In this document: one piece after another, positions 57,391 through 64,000 of the stretch
Position numbering within the stretch: position 1 is the first letter of the stretch
Layout of the letters: the number at the start of each line of letters is the position of its first letter
Assembly: GCA_964646605.1 (NCBI GenBank)
Contig: CAZYEX010000082.1
Span: forward strand, 1 to 64,000
Length of the DNA stretch: 64,000 nucleotides
Origin: SBAX01 sp964646605
GTDB lineage: Bacteria; Planctomycetota; Phycisphaerae; UBA1845
Reading direction: 5' to 3'
Program-made: the position numbers and the translations under genes
The notes under the pieces: model-generated
What the model saw: only the letters and a program-made list of their open reading frames with translations
Told to the model about the DNA's origin: nothing
Database searches by the model: none

Positions 57391-59994
57391 TTAACATTTG
57401 GAGAACCCGCAAGCGCTACAAGTCATACACCCTTCGCTAAAGTGTAGCTCTCCCTGGCAATCTGGGCACCTTACCTTGAACTGGGTTTGCTGCCATTGCA
57501 TTCCGTGTGCGTCAAAGCGGGATGGGGCCGGCGATGGGCCACGTTCGGCCGCTCCCTCGGCGAGGCCCGCCAGCGCCGCAGCCTTGGTGCCATTTCCGTG
57601 TCCGTTGCCATTGCCTTTCGCGTCGGGCGCCTTGCCGGAATGGGCGTGGCCAAGCGCTTCGACCGAGGCGTCGCCGGTAAGCATGGCGTGCAAACCGAAC
57701 TGTTTCTTGGCGTCCACGTATTTCTTGAGGCCGCGGGCCAGACCGTCGCCCAGGCTCATGATATTGCCTTCCTTGGTGGAAACCTGAAGACTCGATCCAA
57801 TCCCGTGGAGTTGATTCACCACGTGGAGAATGCTTCCGCCGGAGCGCAACCATAGGCTGATCATCCGGCAGATGGCCTCGAGGTCGCTGTTGGCCAGATC
57901 GCCGCCCTTGCCGAGTTGAGCAAACACCTCGAGCTCGCGGTTGGCCTTGGGATCGACGGTGATGCTGATGTGCATGTTCCCAAAGGGCGTAAGCTGTCGA
58001 ACGCGAATGCCCGCGCAAACCTCGGGCAAGGTGGACGGCTCCAGCGTCTTGACGACGGGCGTGGCGCTTTCCGCGGCGACACCGGCAGCCTTGGCGTGGA
58101 TCGCGTCACTACTCTTGAGGGCCATGGGCTGATGCTGGCGGCAACCATTACGGTAAACCGTCACGCCCTTGCAGCGCATTTCGTAGGCGAGCCGATAGAT
58201 CGCCTCCACGTCGTCCGCCGTGGCCGTTTCCGGGAAATTGATGGTCTTGGAGATGGACGAATCGCAATGCTTCTGAAAGGCGGCTTGCATGCGCATGTGC
58301 CACACCGGGGCGATGTCGTGGGCACAGACGAAGGTCCGGCGGACGTCCTCGGGGATTCCGGGAAGGTTAGCGAGGGTGCCGTCCGTGGCAAGCCGCTCCA
58401 TCAGTCCCTCGCTAAACAAACCTTGCCGCCGGGCGACACCCTCGAAGATCGGGTTGATCTCGACCATGGGGGTCTGCCCTTCGGCCTGGCCGCGCAACAC
58501 GTTGCGGTAGAAGGCCAGGCTGTAGAGCGGCTCAATCCCGCCGGCGCAACCGGCGATGATGCTGATCGTCCCCGTCGGCGCAACCGTCGTGCAGGTCGCG
58601 TTGCGCATGGGACGGTGGAACTTCGTGTCGTAGATGCTCCCCTTCCAGTTGGGGAAGCTGCCGCGGTCGGCAGCGAGTTTCTCGCTGTAGTTGTGCGACT
58701 CGTCGTCGACGAACTTCATGAAGCGCTGGCCCCAGGCGACGCCCTCCTCGGTGTTGTAGGCGACCCCGAGCTTGTAGAGGGCGTCGGCGAAACCCATGAC
58801 TCCCAGCCCAATCTTGCGATTGGCCTTGCAGATCGAGTCGATCTCGTCGAGGGGGTATTGGTTCACGTCGATGACGTTGTCGAGGTAGCGCGTGGACTCG
58901 TGTACCGTTTCGCGCAGCCCGTCCCAATCCACCGTCGGCACCCCACGGACGCCGGCGTGGACGAACTCCGCGAGGTTGATGCTGCCCAGATTGCAGGCTT
59001 CGTAGGGCAACAGGGGCTGTTCCCCGCAGGGGTTGGTGGCCTCAATGCGGCCGATGTGCGGGGTGGGGTTGAATTCGTTGATGCGGTCTATGTAGACCAC
59101 GCCCGGCTCGCCGGTGCGATGGGCGTTCTTGATGATGATGTCCCAGATATCCTGCCGGGTGTAAGACTCGCCCTCGGGAAGCGCTTGGCCTTCCTTGATC
59201 TCGGGCAGCGAACGGAGGTCGTACTTCCAGATTTCCAGGTCCTTGGGCAGGAGGTACGTTCGGCCCGTACGAGGATTCTTGACCACGTGCGGTGCGCCGG
59301 GGGCCTTGAGGAAATCGTCCATCCATTCGTCGGAGACCTTCACGGAGATGTTGTAGTTGGTGAACTGGGTCAGGTCCTCCTTGGCGTGGAGGAACTTGAG
59401 GATGTCGGGGTGATGAATGTTCATCATGCCCATGTTGGCCCCGCGGCGGAACGCGCCCTGCTGAATGGCGTTGGTGGCCTCGGAGAAGGCCCGCCAGAAG
59501 GAGATGGGCCCGCTGGTGGTTCCGCCGGAGCTGCTGATGTAATCGCCGGTGGGGCGTAGCTCATCGAAGGCGAAGCCGGTGCCGCCACCGGCTTTTTGGA
59601 TCAACGCGGTGTGCTTGATGGAGTCGAAGATCTCGCTGATGCTGTCCCGGACGGGGAGCACGAAGCACGCGCTCAGCATGCCCATCTCCCGACCCGCATT
59701 CATCAGGGTCGGGCTGTTGGGCATGAACCGCCGGGTGACCATCAGCTCATAGAATCGGGTCTCCCACTCGCTGCGTACTGCGGGATCGTCGCTGTACGTC
59801 GTTTCGGCTTCGGCAATCGCGCGAGCAACCCGCCGAAACAGTTCCGCGGGCGTTTCCGTGCAACGACCCCGTTCGTCCTTCTTGAGATACCGCGCGTGAA
59901 GGACCCGCAGCCCGTTCTCCGAGAACCCGAGGTTCGAACTCCGCGTGTCATCCGTAACACTCAAACCACCGTCGCGAATCGCCACGTGCGCCAT
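57391..59994 (-). CDS. nrdJ: Class II (adenosylcobalamin-dependent) ribonucleotide reductase
   Basis: An 867-residue enzyme making deoxyribonucleotides with a B12 radical. NSPTLMNAGREMGMLSACFVLPV holds one redox Cys. NPCGEQPLLPYEACNLGSINL holds the radical Cys and catalytic Glu. ATCTTVAPTGTISIIAGCAGGIEP follows. The C-terminus is a Gly/Asn-rich linker and a zinc-ribbon-like tail (CPDCQGELHFSEGCMTCSACGFSKC) that contains the re-reducing cysteines. No ATP cone is seen at the N-terminus. ATG at 59994 is preferred to a GTG four codons upstream. It has its own promoter with NrdR-like boxes. Confidence 0.95.
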   Translation of the reverse strand: MAHVAIRDGGLSVTDDTRSSNLGFSENGLRVLHARYLKKDERGRCTETPAELFRRVARAIAEAETTYSDDPAVRSEWETRFYELMVTRRFMPNSPTLMNAGREMGMLSACFVLPVRDSISEIFDSIKHTALIQKAGGGTGFAFDELRPTGDYISSSGGTTSGPISFWRAFSEATNAIQQGAFRRGANMGMMNIHHPDILKFLHAKEDLTQFTNYNISVKVSDEWMDDFLKAPGAPHVVKNPRTGRTYLLPKDLEIWKYDLRSLPEIKEGQALPEGESYTRQDIWDIIIKNAHRTGEPGVVYIDRINEFNPTPHIGRIEATNPCGEQPLLPYEACNLGSINLAEFVHAGVRGVPTVDWDGLRETVHESTRYLDNVIDVNQYPLDEIDSICKANRKIGLGVMGFADALYKLGVAYNTEEGVAWGQRFMKFVDDESHNYSEKLAADRGSFPNWKGSIYDTKFHRPMRNATCTTVAPTGTISIIAGCAGGIEPLYSLAFYRNVLRGQAEGQTPMVEINPIFEGVARRQGLFSEGLMERLATDGTLANLPGIPEDVRRTFVCAHDIAPVWHMRMQAAFQKHCDSSISKTINFPETATADDVEAIYRLAYEMRCKGVTVYRNGCRQHQPMALKSSDAIHAKAAGVAAESATPVVKTLEPSTLPEVCAGIRVRQLTPFGNMHISITVDPKANRELEVFAQLGKGGDLANSDLEAICRMISLWLRSGGSILHVVNQLHGIGSSLQVSTKEGNIMSLGDGLARGLKKYVDAKKQFGLHAMLTGDASVEALGHAHSGKAPDAKGNGNGHGNGTKAAALAGLAEGAAERGPSPAPSRFDAHGMQWQQTQFKVRCPDCQGELHFSEGCMTCSACGFSKC

Positions 59995-60112
59995 AAAACC
60001 CGCCACGCCTCCACCGGCGCAAACGCCGGATCGTTAGGAAAGAGAATTCCCTTGTCCCGACCGAGTATGCCCGAAATTCGCCCCCAAGGACGGCGACCAC
60101 GGGCCGCCCACC

Positions 60113-60156
60113 CAGGCGAACGCTACCGCCTGAGGGGGGCGAAAAACCCGCCCCCC
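60113..60156 (-). ncRNA. Two adjacent hairpins in the nrdJ leader RNA
   Basis: CAGGCG/CGCCTG (60113-60132) and an 8-bp all-G/C stem GGGGGGCG/CGCCCCCC (60134-60156) lie within the roughly 210-base nrdJ leader. No B12-box is found, so this is not a recognised cobalamin riboswitch. A regulatory role is possible but not shown. Confidence 0.35.
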
Positions 60157-60210
60157 GGACCCGAAAATGGGACCGGAAAACCACGGGATCCATCCCCAAG
60201 GGCAATCCTA

Positions 60211-60239
60211 ATCATACGCTAGTTATCGGGGTTTGTCAA
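60211..60239 (-). promoter_or_regulatory. Sigma70-like promoter of nrdJ
   Basis: TTGACA (60239-60234), a 17-base spacer and TATGAT (60216-60211) on the minus strand, close to the ideal consensus. Transcription should begin near 60204, giving a leader of about 210 bases. Confidence 0.75.
60216..60231 (-). promoter_or_regulatory. Second, weaker NrdR-like box overlapping the nrdJ promoter
   Basis: ccccgataactagcgt matches the NrdR pattern at most core positions. Its centre is exactly 31 bp from the strong box, the spacing expected for paired NrdR boxes. It covers the spacer and -10 edge, so binding would block RNA polymerase. Confidence 0.5.
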
Positions 60240-60246
60240 ACGTAAA

Positions 60247-60262
60247 CCACAATATATTGTGG
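60247..60262. promoter_or_regulatory. NrdR box upstream of nrdJ
   Basis: CCACAATATATTGTGG is a perfect 16-base palindrome that fits the NrdR box consensus (acaCWAtATaTWGtgt). It lies directly upstream of the -35 element. NrdR represses ribonucleotide reductase genes when dATP is plentiful. Confidence 0.75.
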
Positions 60263-60451
60263 CGTCCGGACAACGGAACCCAACTACATGTACGCCAATG
60301 GGTTATGTGCAACTGACGGGCAAATTGACATGTTGCGAACTTCGGAACGGTCTCCTCTCGGGTCTATCGATCCGTGGCGAGGCGGGTTGCAGCGGACCCG
60401 GGGAAGGTGGAGCGGGCGGGGCCTACCTGGGGGCGTTGCTGGTGGGTTACC

Positions 60452-61438
60452 ATGTCGCCGATGGTCGTGACCCACCCCGAACTTCATCCGCCGCCCGGGT
60501 TTTGCCTGAAAACCACGGTCCTGAGCCACGGGTGGCACGAGTGCGCTCCGTTCCACTGGTCGGAGGGCGGGCGGTGCTTCCAGACCGTCGAGTGCGTCGG
60601 GGGGACGCCGTACCGGGTGTCGGTGCTGGAGGATCGAGGGGGCGTTCGCGCCCTGGTCGATGGTGCCGAGTCGAATGGGGTCGTCCGAAAGACGGTTCTG
60701 GAACGGCTGCGGCGGACGCTGAGTCTGGACGAGGACCTTTCCGAGTTCTATTCGTTATGCGAAGCACATCCGCGGCTTACGGCGATCCCGAAAATCGGCG
60801 GGGGGAGGTTGATTCGCTCGGCGTCGATGACGGAGAACATCGTCAAAGCCCTGTGCTCGACCAACGTGAACTGGACGCAGGCGGTGAAGATGATCAACCG
60901 TATTGCGCAGCTCGGCCCGCACGTGCCGCACTTTCGGAATCTGACGGCCTGGCCTACGCCGAGAGACATCCTCCGCGCCGGGGAGCGCTACCTGGACCAG
61001 GTGTGCCGGTTGGGGTATCGCACGGAGTCGATCCTGAAGTTCTGCCGGGACGTGGACGAGGGGCGGTTTGATCCGGAATCGCTGGATTCCCTAGCCGCGG
61101 ACCCAAACGTCGGAAGTGACGACATCTTGGCACAGTTGCGCTCGATCCGCGGGATCGGGCCTTCGAGCGGCCATTATCTTCTGGGTTTTCTGGGTCGCCA
61201 CGATCGACTGTCCATCGACACCGCCACCGTCGCCCACGTGCAGGCCGTCCACACCGGCGGTCGAACGCCGTCGAAAAAACGGATCGAACGAACCTACGCC
61301 CCCTACGGCCGATGGAAGAACCTGGTTTATTGGTGCGAACACTGGCTCACCTGGGCGACGGCGCGGGAGATTGTGAGCGAAAGTCAGAATGGTCCGTCCC
61401 CCACGCCAAGGGGCGGGGCGCCCGCGAGGAAACGATGA
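60452..61438 (+). CDS. HhH-GPD DNA glycosylase (OGG1/AlkA-like)
   Basis: About 328 residues from ATG at 60452, with an alternative ATG at 60461. The helix-hairpin-helix is LRSIRGIGPSSGHYLLGFLG, followed by HDRLSIDTATV, whose Asp is the catalytic residue of HhH-GPD glycosylases. The N-terminal FCLKTTVLSHGWHECAPFHWSEGG part resembles the beta domain of AlkA/OGG1-type enzymes. It removes damaged bases, probably alkylated or oxidised. The stop overlaps the start of the following methyltransferase gene by four bases. A basic Pro-rich C-terminus follows the domain. Confidence 0.83.
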   Translation: MSPMVVTHPELHPPPGFCLKTTVLSHGWHECAPFHWSEGGRCFQTVECVGGTPYRVSVLEDRGGVRALVDGAESNGVVRKTVLERLRRTLSLDEDLSEFYSLCEAHPRLTAIPKIGGGRLIRSASMTENIVKALCSTNVNWTQAVKMINRIAQLGPHVPHFRNLTAWPTPRDILRAGERYLDQVCRLGYRTESILKFCRDVDEGRFDPESLDSLAADPNVGSDDILAQLRSIRGIGPSSGHYLLGFLGRHDRLSIDTATVAHVQAVHTGGRTPSKKRIERTYAPYGRWKNLVYWCEHWLTWATAREIVSESQNGPSPTPRGGAPARKR

Positions 61439-62061
61439 CCCGTTTGCTGAGCGGTCTGGTCGAACTCGGAGAACGAGTCACCCGCGGATTCCTGCTGCGG
61501 CAGCTTCCCCGCGACGGTTTGGGGGCGGAGATCGGAGTTTACAAGGGGGGGTTTTCTTCGAGGATTTTGCGCGTCGCCCGGCCGCGCGAGCTGCACCTGA
61601 TCGACCCGTGGAAGTACGAACCGGGCCCGGCGTATCGACGGTCGTGGTACGGCGGTCGCCTGGGCGAAGGGCAGGAACGGATGGATCGGTTGTACCGCCA
61701 AGTCTGCGCGCGGTTTTCGACGGACACGAAAGGCGGCCGCGTGCATATTCACCGCTGCACGTCGCTGGAGGCGGCGAGGGTGTTCCCAGATGCCTTCTTC
61801 GATTGGGTGTACATCGACGGCAATCACCTCTACGAATTCGTCCGGCAAGACCTCGAATCGTACCTGCCGAAGCTCAAGCCCGGAGGCTTGATCGCCGGGG
61901 ATGACTACGGCGTGCGGGGGTGGTGGGAGAACGGAGTGCAGCGGGCGGTGGACGAGTTTGTGGTCCGCCCGGACTGCGAGTGGGTACTGCTACACAGGAA
62001 CCAGTTTCTCATGCGGAAAAGCCGGTCGGTCCTGCCGCGCTCAGGTGTCAATCCGCCTTGA
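61435..62061 (+). CDS. Class I SAM-dependent methyltransferase
   Basis: A 208-residue protein from ATG at 61435, which overlaps the glycosylase stop (ATGA). LGAEIGVYKGGFSSRIL is the SAM-binding glycine loop, LHLIDPWKY motif II, and FDWVYIDGNHLYEFVRQDLESYLPKLKPGGLIAGDDYG the Methyltransf_24 core with the DGNH acidic/His residues. Similar proteins modify sugars or small molecules. Coupling to a DNA glycosylase is unusual and the substrate is unknown. Its last 14 bases overlap the hydrolase gene on the opposite strand. Confidence 0.82.
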   Translation: MTRLLSGLVELGERVTRGFLLRQLPRDGLGAEIGVYKGGFSSRILRVARPRELHLIDPWKYEPGPAYRRSWYGGRLGEGQERMDRLYRQVCARFSTDTKGGRVHIHRCTSLEAARVFPDAFFDWVYIDGNHLYEFVRQDLESYLPKLKPGGLIAGDDYGVRGWWENGVQRAVDEFVVRPDCEWVLLHRNQFLMRKSRSVLPRSGVNPP

Positions 62062-63556
62062 TCCATTCGCGGAGCTTGGAGGCGATGGCGCGGCTGCCGT
62101 TGTCGTGGTTGGACATGACCGCGACGGTGTAGCCCTGGTCCAGGTATATGTCGAGGTCGGAGCTGATGCCGTCGAAGCCGCCGCTGTGGCCGACCGTGCG
62201 ATGGCCGGGGGTGACGGTCAGTCCGAAGCCATATCCATATTGCGGCGAGGATGGTTTGGGGGTCCAAAGTTGTTCGGACAGATCCTTGCTTAGGAGTTTG
62301 TGGGACCGCATGGCCTGGTCGAACCTGAGCAGGTCTTCGACGGTCGAGAAGCCCCCGCCCGCCGGTCCGCCCTTGATCGTGTGGCGGTAGAGGTTGTTGA
62401 CCCACACCGTGCTTTGTCCGCTCGGCCGCTTGCTGTAACCAAGGGCGAGGTTGGGGGGCATGCGGTCCATCTCATACGAATCGGAGTTGATCATCCCCGC
62501 GGGTTTGTAGACATTTTCGCGGATGTAGTCGAAGTAGGTTTGGCCGGTGACCTTCTCGATGATGACCCCGAGAAGTAGGAAGCCCGTGTTGCTGTAGGCC
62601 CAGTTCGTGCCCGGCTCGAACTGGAGCGTCTCCTCGGCCACGACGGGTTTGTAGTCGTCGATGACCCGGAACAGCTCGCGGGAGGAATTCATAAACTTCT
62701 CGGAGAAGTAGCTGCCCAACCCGGAGGTGTGGGATAGCAAGTGGGCGATCTTGATCTTGTCGGTGACAGCCCGTGGCAACCAATCTTCGGAAAGGTGTTT
62801 GCTGATGGGATCGTCGAAGGCGAGCTTGCCCGCCTGCACCAACTGGGCGACGGCGACGGCGGTGAACATCTTGTTCATGGAGCCGAGGTTGAACTTGGTG
62901 TCGAGTTTGTTGGGGACGTTGAACTCACGGCTGGCGAGGCCGTAGGCGCCGCTGAAAAGCACTTTCCCGTCCTTGGCCAGAAGCACCGAACCGGAGAAGA
63001 CCTCGGCGTCCGCAAGTTTCTGGACGAGCTTCTTGAGTTCCGCAACCATGTCCGCGTCGGTCAGTTTTTTCGCGGCGGGCAGGTCGGACGGCGGACGAGC
63101 CGGTGCGAAGTTCAGGCTGGTGATCTGGTGCGGCGGCTGAGGGTCGACGGTCAGCACGAAGGCCTGCCAGGCGTCGGTCAGCTTGGCGCGGAGGATGACG
63201 ACGGTTTCGCCGGGGTTGCCGCCGCCTTCATACTGGCGGATGCCGTAGAACTCCAAGCCGCCGCTTTGGGTGAAGACTTCGGCGAAGATTCCGAGATGGT
63301 TTTCCATGGGGGCGAAGTCTTTGAACTTGGGGGCGAAGGCGTCGGTCACGAGTGCTCGGACCTTCTCGGGGTCGTTGGCGTTGATCACCCGAAGGAGTTC
63401 GGTGATGCGTTTCCCGGCCTCTCCGGCGGGCATTTCGCGGACATCTTTGTACGGCCCGCGGGACGTTTGGGCGAACGCAGCCGGGCAGATGGAAAGAAGG
63501 CCGAAAACGACCGCGGCGGGGGCGACGAAAGTTAACCAAAACCTCGATCGAGACAT
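62048..63556 (-). CDS. Secreted beta-lactamase-fold serine hydrolase
   Basis: A 502-residue exported protein, signal peptide residues 1-28. Residues 30-170 form an NTF2-like domain often found before such hydrolases. The class C beta-lactamase/transpeptidase fold has Ser226-x-x-Lys229 (LGSMNKMFTAVAVAQLV), the Tyr motif YSNTGFLLLG and HSGG (GHTVGHSGGFDG region) in place of KTG. Family members are esterases, D-aminopeptidases or peptidoglycan enzymes rather than true beta-lactamases. ATG at 63556 has GGAG about 7 bases upstream. A longer frame has no ribosome binding site. Confidence 0.88.
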   Translation of the reverse strand: MSRSRFWLTFVAPAAVVFGLLSICPAAFAQTSRGPYKDVREMPAGEAGKRITELLRVINANDPEKVRALVTDAFAPKFKDFAPMENHLGIFAEVFTQSGGLEFYGIRQYEGGGNPGETVVILRAKLTDAWQAFVLTVDPQPPHQITSLNFAPARPPSDLPAAKKLTDADMVAELKKLVQKLADAEVFSGSVLLAKDGKVLFSGAYGLASREFNVPNKLDTKFNLGSMNKMFTAVAVAQLVQAGKLAFDDPISKHLSEDWLPRAVTDKIKIAHLLSHTSGLGSYFSEKFMNSSRELFRVIDDYKPVVAEETLQFEPGTNWAYSNTGFLLLGVIIEKVTGQTYFDYIRENVYKPAGMINSDSYEMDRMPPNLALGYSKRPSGQSTVWVNNLYRHTIKGGPAGGGFSTVEDLLRFDQAMRSHKLLSKDLSEQLWTPKPSSPQYGYGFGLTVTPGHRTVGHSGGFDGISSDLDIYLDQGYTVAVMSNHDNGSRAIASKLREWIKAD

Positions 63557-63744
63557 AAACATTCTCCTCAAGCCGGCCCGAACCGCAGGCGGCGTCCGGG
63601 GGAACAGACGCAGCCCGGGCTTGGTTCCTGTCATAATTGTGACCCAGGCGTCCGAAGACGCAACCGCCTTTGTCGACGGGGTTAAGAGCGCCGTGCGAAC
63701 TTTCGTGAGCTGAAAAAAGTGGAACAACGGACTAAACATCGCTG

Positions 63745-64000
63745 ATGGGCGGCGCATCCAATGTGGGTGAACGGGGCGTCAAGATGACCGAACCCGCGGA
63801 TGAACCGGCTGGCGGCAACAGGCGTTCGATCGCGGGCGAGCCCTTGGATCTGGGTCGCGCGCCGGCGGGCGTCGTTGATGCGCACACCCGCGAGCGGTTG
63901 TTTCGACTGGCGTATCGGTTCGTGTGGAACCGTGCGGATGCCGAGGATGCGGTGCAAAGTGCGATCGCGGCTGCCTGGGAAGAGGCGGGGCGCCTACGCC
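63745..64000 (+). CDS. Sigma70-family factor (ECF-like), 3' end outside window
   Basis: The frame from ATG at 63745 (or in-frame ATG 63784) stays open to the edge. The last 35 visible residues, RERLFRLAYRFVWNRADAEDAVQSAIAAAWEEAGRLR, match sigma region 2.1-2.2, which binds core RNA polymerase. The N-terminal 45 residues are a Pro/Gly-rich extension. It is divergent from the secreted hydrolase gene and might control it, but the rest of the protein is not visible. Confidence 0.75.
   Translation, partial: MGGASNVGERGVKMTEPADEPAGGNRRSIAGEPLDLGRAPAGVVDAHTRERLFRLAYRFVWNRADAEDAVQSAIAAAWEEAGRLR

Noticed and set aside
57916..59559. A 547-codon plus-strand open frame
   Set aside because: Antisense shadow of nrdJ, Gly/Val/Asp-rich without family features.
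60007..60204. Cobalamin riboswitch in the nrdJ leader
   Set aside because: No B12-box-like sequence is seen. The hairpins alone do not support it.
36979..61438. A type IV CBASS system formed by the QueC-like gene and the HhH-GPD glycosylase
   Set aside because: The two genes are more than 22 kb apart and no cyclic nucleotide synthase or effector is found.
62048..63556. Antibiotic-resistance beta-lactamase
   Set aside because: The KTG motif is replaced by HSGG and an NTF2-like domain precedes it, typical of family esterases and peptidases rather than resistance enzymes.

Overview
The window is GC-rich and most likely belongs to a member of the Planctomycetota, probably an uncultivated Phycisphaerae-like lineage. 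This is inferred from a one-piece sulfite reductase in an operon with cysH and siroheme genes, a pseudopilin of the TLIELL type, secreted proteins ending in dockerin-like or thrombospondin type 3 repeats, a class II B12-dependent ribonucleotide reductase, and degenerate intergenic repeats that spill into coding regions. No rRNA gene and no CRISPR array is present. The only tRNA seen is tRNA-Ala(GGC).

Layout. 0-5 kb: a TPR protein cut by the left edge, a hairpin element, a squalene-cyclase-fold secreted protein with a coiled-coil lipoprotein, and a secreted glucose/sorbosone dehydrogenase-like protein. 5.8-8.2 kb: a 24-residue lysine-rich peptide with an ideal ribosome binding site, der, and a zinc-ribbon protein. 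8.2-19.8 kb: one long minus-strand run, cysH - secreted gene B - secreted gene A - sulfite reductase - hemA - cbiX - cobA/hemD - hemB - small conserved protein. It reduces sulfate-derived APS to sulfide and makes the siroheme precursors that the reductase needs. Most junctions from the sulfite reductase onward are 4-nt start/stop overlaps. Upstream lies an apparently complete cysteine attenuator: a sigma70-like promoter, a 26-codon leader peptide with seven cysteines in ten codons, and an intrinsic terminator just before cysH. Genes A and B are tandem duplicates, and fossils of cysH and of the sulfite reductase N-terminus survive between them.

20-24 kb: rpsO, pnp, a cold-shock protein and a soluble histidine kinase. 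24.8-26.5 kb: a HipA-like kinase coupled to a DUF3037 protein. 27-31 kb: a large TPR metallopeptidase behind a HigBA-type toxin-antitoxin pair. 31.4-36.1 kb: an aspartic protease with a PDZ domain, rpmE, prfA, a thrombospondin-repeat surface protein and a double-ACT protein. 36.3-40.1 kb: an accessory cassette with its own promoter and palindrome, encoding an unknown 186-aa protein, a QueC-like PP-loop enzyme with an added N-terminal domain, an HTH-ImmA/IrrE protease and a PIN nuclease. It resembles a defence module but matches no named system that I know.

40.4-49 kb: flavin reductase, TlpA-like thioredoxin, aminotransferase, asparagine synthetase, and a lipoprotein in which nine Cys-bounded calcium-loop units alternate with collagen-like repeats. 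49-53 kb: acpS, tRNA-Ala, a pseudopilin pair and a TIGR03960-type radical SAM protein. 53.2-53.9 kb: an MNT-HEPN pair. 54-57 kb: the rpsP-trmD-rplS-yraN group (no rimM), a second copy of the small family seen beside hemB, and tatD. 57.4-60.3 kb: nrdJ with a consensus promoter and two NrdR-like boxes 31 bp apart. 60.4-64 kb: a HhH-GPD DNA glycosylase coupled to a methyltransferase, a secreted beta-lactamase-fold hydrolase, and a sigma factor cut by the right edge.
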